Positions 62,792 through 64,000 of a stretch of DNA of 64,000 nt are shown in pieces. Positions within the stretch are counted from its first letter, which is position 1, and each line of letters starts with the position of its first letter. This DNA is from Candidatus Palauibacter soopunensis (GTDB lineage: Bacteria > Gemmatimonadota > Gemmatimonadetes > Palauibacterales > Palauibacteraceae). The notes beneath the pieces were generated by a model. That model was not told the DNA's origin and did not search any database. It worked only from the letters and a program-made list of their open reading frames with translations. Both the position numbers and the translations under genes were made by a program. The DNA lies in the NCBI RefSeq assembly GCF_947581735.1, contig NZ_CANPVT010000029.1:1-64000 (forward strand). The letters run 5' to 3'.

Positions 62792-64000
62792 TGGAGAACA
62801 TCGAGATCGTCCGCGTCCTGGACGAGGTGGCCGACCTGCTCGAGATCCAGCAGGCGAACCCGTTCCGCGTCCGCGCGTACCGTAATGCGGTGCGCACGAT
62901 CAACGCGCACGCGACGCCGCTGCGCAAACTGGTCGAGCAGGGCGCCGACCTCACCGAGCTGCCATCGATCGGGAAGGGGATGGCGGAGAACATTCGCGAA
63001 CTCGTGGGGAGCGGGCGTCTCGCGATGCTCGACGAGATGGCGGCCGAGATCCCCGCGGGTCTCGTCGAACTGATGCGGCTGCCGGGCGTCGGCCCCAAAA
63101 AGGCGCGCAAGCTGTGGGACGAACTGGGCGTCGAATCCATCGACGACCTGGAGGAGGTCGCGAGCGAAGGGCGCGTGGCCGAACTGCCCGGTTTCGGACT
63201 CAAGACGCAGGACCGGATCCTGCGCGGCATTCGCAACTATCGCACGAACACGACGCGCTTCCGCCTCGGGGAAGTCGACAAGCTTCTGCCGCCGTTGATC
63301 GAACACCTGCAGGCGACACCCGGCATCACCCGCCTGGAGGTCGCGGGGAGCTATCGACGTCGGAAGGAGACCGTCGGCGATATCGACCTCCTCGTCCTCG
63401 CCGACGACGCGCGCGCCGCATCCGACGCCCTCGTCGGGTTCTCCGGCGTGGAGAGCGTGATCGGGGCCGGCGGAACGAAGACCTCGGTGCGTCTGCGCAG
63501 CGGGTTGCAGGTGGACCTCCGGGTCGTGCCGCCCGAGAGCTGGGGAGCGGCGCTGATCTATTTCACGGGGTCGAAGGAACACAACATCCGCCTGCGCCGC
63601 CGCGCGCTCGAACGAAAGCTGCGGGTGTCCGAATACGGCGTGTTCACGATTCCCGAGGAGTCGCTCGGCGATGCGCTCGGCGAGCGGGGCATTGCCTCCG
63701 AGGGAGAGATGGTGGCGGGCGCGACGGAAGAGGACGTGTACCGGGCACTCGATCTCTCCTGGCTTCCGCCGGAGATACGACGCGACCGCGGAGAGTTCCC
63801 GGCTTCCGACGCCGGAGAACTGCCTCATCTGGTCGAGAGGTCCGATCTGCGCGGGGACGTCCACATGCACAGCACCTGGTCCGATGGCCGCGTTTCCCTG
63901 GAGACGATGGTCGAGGCGTGCGCGGCGCGCGGTTACGAGTACATGGCGATCACCGACCACTCGAAGGCGCTGGCGATGGTCGAGGGTCTCGATGCCGCCA
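62791..64000 (+). CDS. polX: PolX family DNA polymerase/PHP nuclease (runs off window)
   Basis: The first 403 codons of a bacterial family-X polymerase, a gap-filling repair enzyme. The helical 8-kDa-like region has LEIQQANPFRVRAYRNAVRTI, followed by HhH motifs LPSIGKGMAENI and LPGVGPKKARKLW. The polymerase palm has GSYRRRKETVGDIDLLV with Asp197 and Asp199 as metal ligands, and GLQVDLRVV supplies the third. A PHP domain begins near residue 355 with DVHMHSTWSDG and AITDHSKAL. It would provide 3'-5' exonuclease and possibly AP-endonuclease activity. The 3' end lies beyond base 64000. Its ATG overlaps the ligA stop by one base. Confidence 0.93.

Overview
This is a GC-rich (roughly 70%), very densely packed bacterial chromosome segment. 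Opposed genes often end within 0-30 bp of each other, and co-directional genes often overlap by 1-8 bp (GTGA, ATGA, TTGA and TGATG junctions). The gene content is a TonB-dependent receptor, many secreted S9 peptidases, secreted amidohydrolases, giant BNR/VPS10-like repeat proteins, a CBM9-DUF5916 outer-membrane protein, a PQQ dehydrogenase and lipoproteins. This suggests a Gram-negative, peptide- and organic-nitrogen-consuming aerobe. It resembles the Gemmatimonadota, perhaps a marine or sponge-associated lineage, but that is inferred from gene content only; there is no rRNA or other phylogenetic marker beyond LigA and PolX.

Layout. 0-7 kb is a mobile-DNA scar: two unrelated tyrosine integrases flank a fabF-like gene whose first catalytic His is replaced by Asn. 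After them come a coiled-coil gene with an internal stop, an istB (IS21) remnant, an IS1380 transposase C-terminal half, and a TM2-domain gene cut at its junction with the IS1380 fragment. 7-10.5 kb: proC, DUF819 permease, N-acyl-D-amino-acid deacylase (tight operon). 10.5-17.4 kb: NBD-less ABC membrane domain, a 1.1k-residue BNR protein, DegT aminotransferase, zinc alcohol dehydrogenase, cupin. 17.4-27.5 kb: tRNA-Gly(TCC), NCS2 permease with an apparent ATPase-like tail, three different secreted amidohydrolases (one fused to a CIA30-like domain), a Fic protein with regularly spaced upstream repeats, and a two-gene sodium symporter operon. 27.7-29.2 kb: malate dehydrogenase and a glyoxalase-fold protein.

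29.1-35.6 kb is the most unusual metabolic unit. On the minus strand it holds a secreted PQQ dehydrogenase, a GcvT/dimethylglycine-oxidase-type folate protein and two PYROXD2-like FAD oxidoreductases. The last three are joined by 4-bp overlaps, which suggests an undescribed oxidative demethylation or amine-degradation route. 35.7-47.9 kb: tandem duplicated lipoproteins, CBM9 protein, Tat-lipoprotein GHL10-like hydrolase, S9 peptidase, DUF5916 protein, aldolase-dehydrogenase fusion, serine hydrolase, TRZ/ATZ amidohydrolase. 48.0-52.4 kb: tRNA-Arg(CCT), TonB receptor, DUF885 protein without its metal motif. 52.4-64.0 kb: one long plus-strand run in which DNA-repair genes (UdgB-type uracil glycosylase, LigA, PolX) surround a secreted S9 peptidase, a second giant BNR protein and a small barrel-like protein. 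The last gene, polX, runs off the right edge.

No CRISPR array, rRNA, prophage structural module or canonical named defence system was seen.
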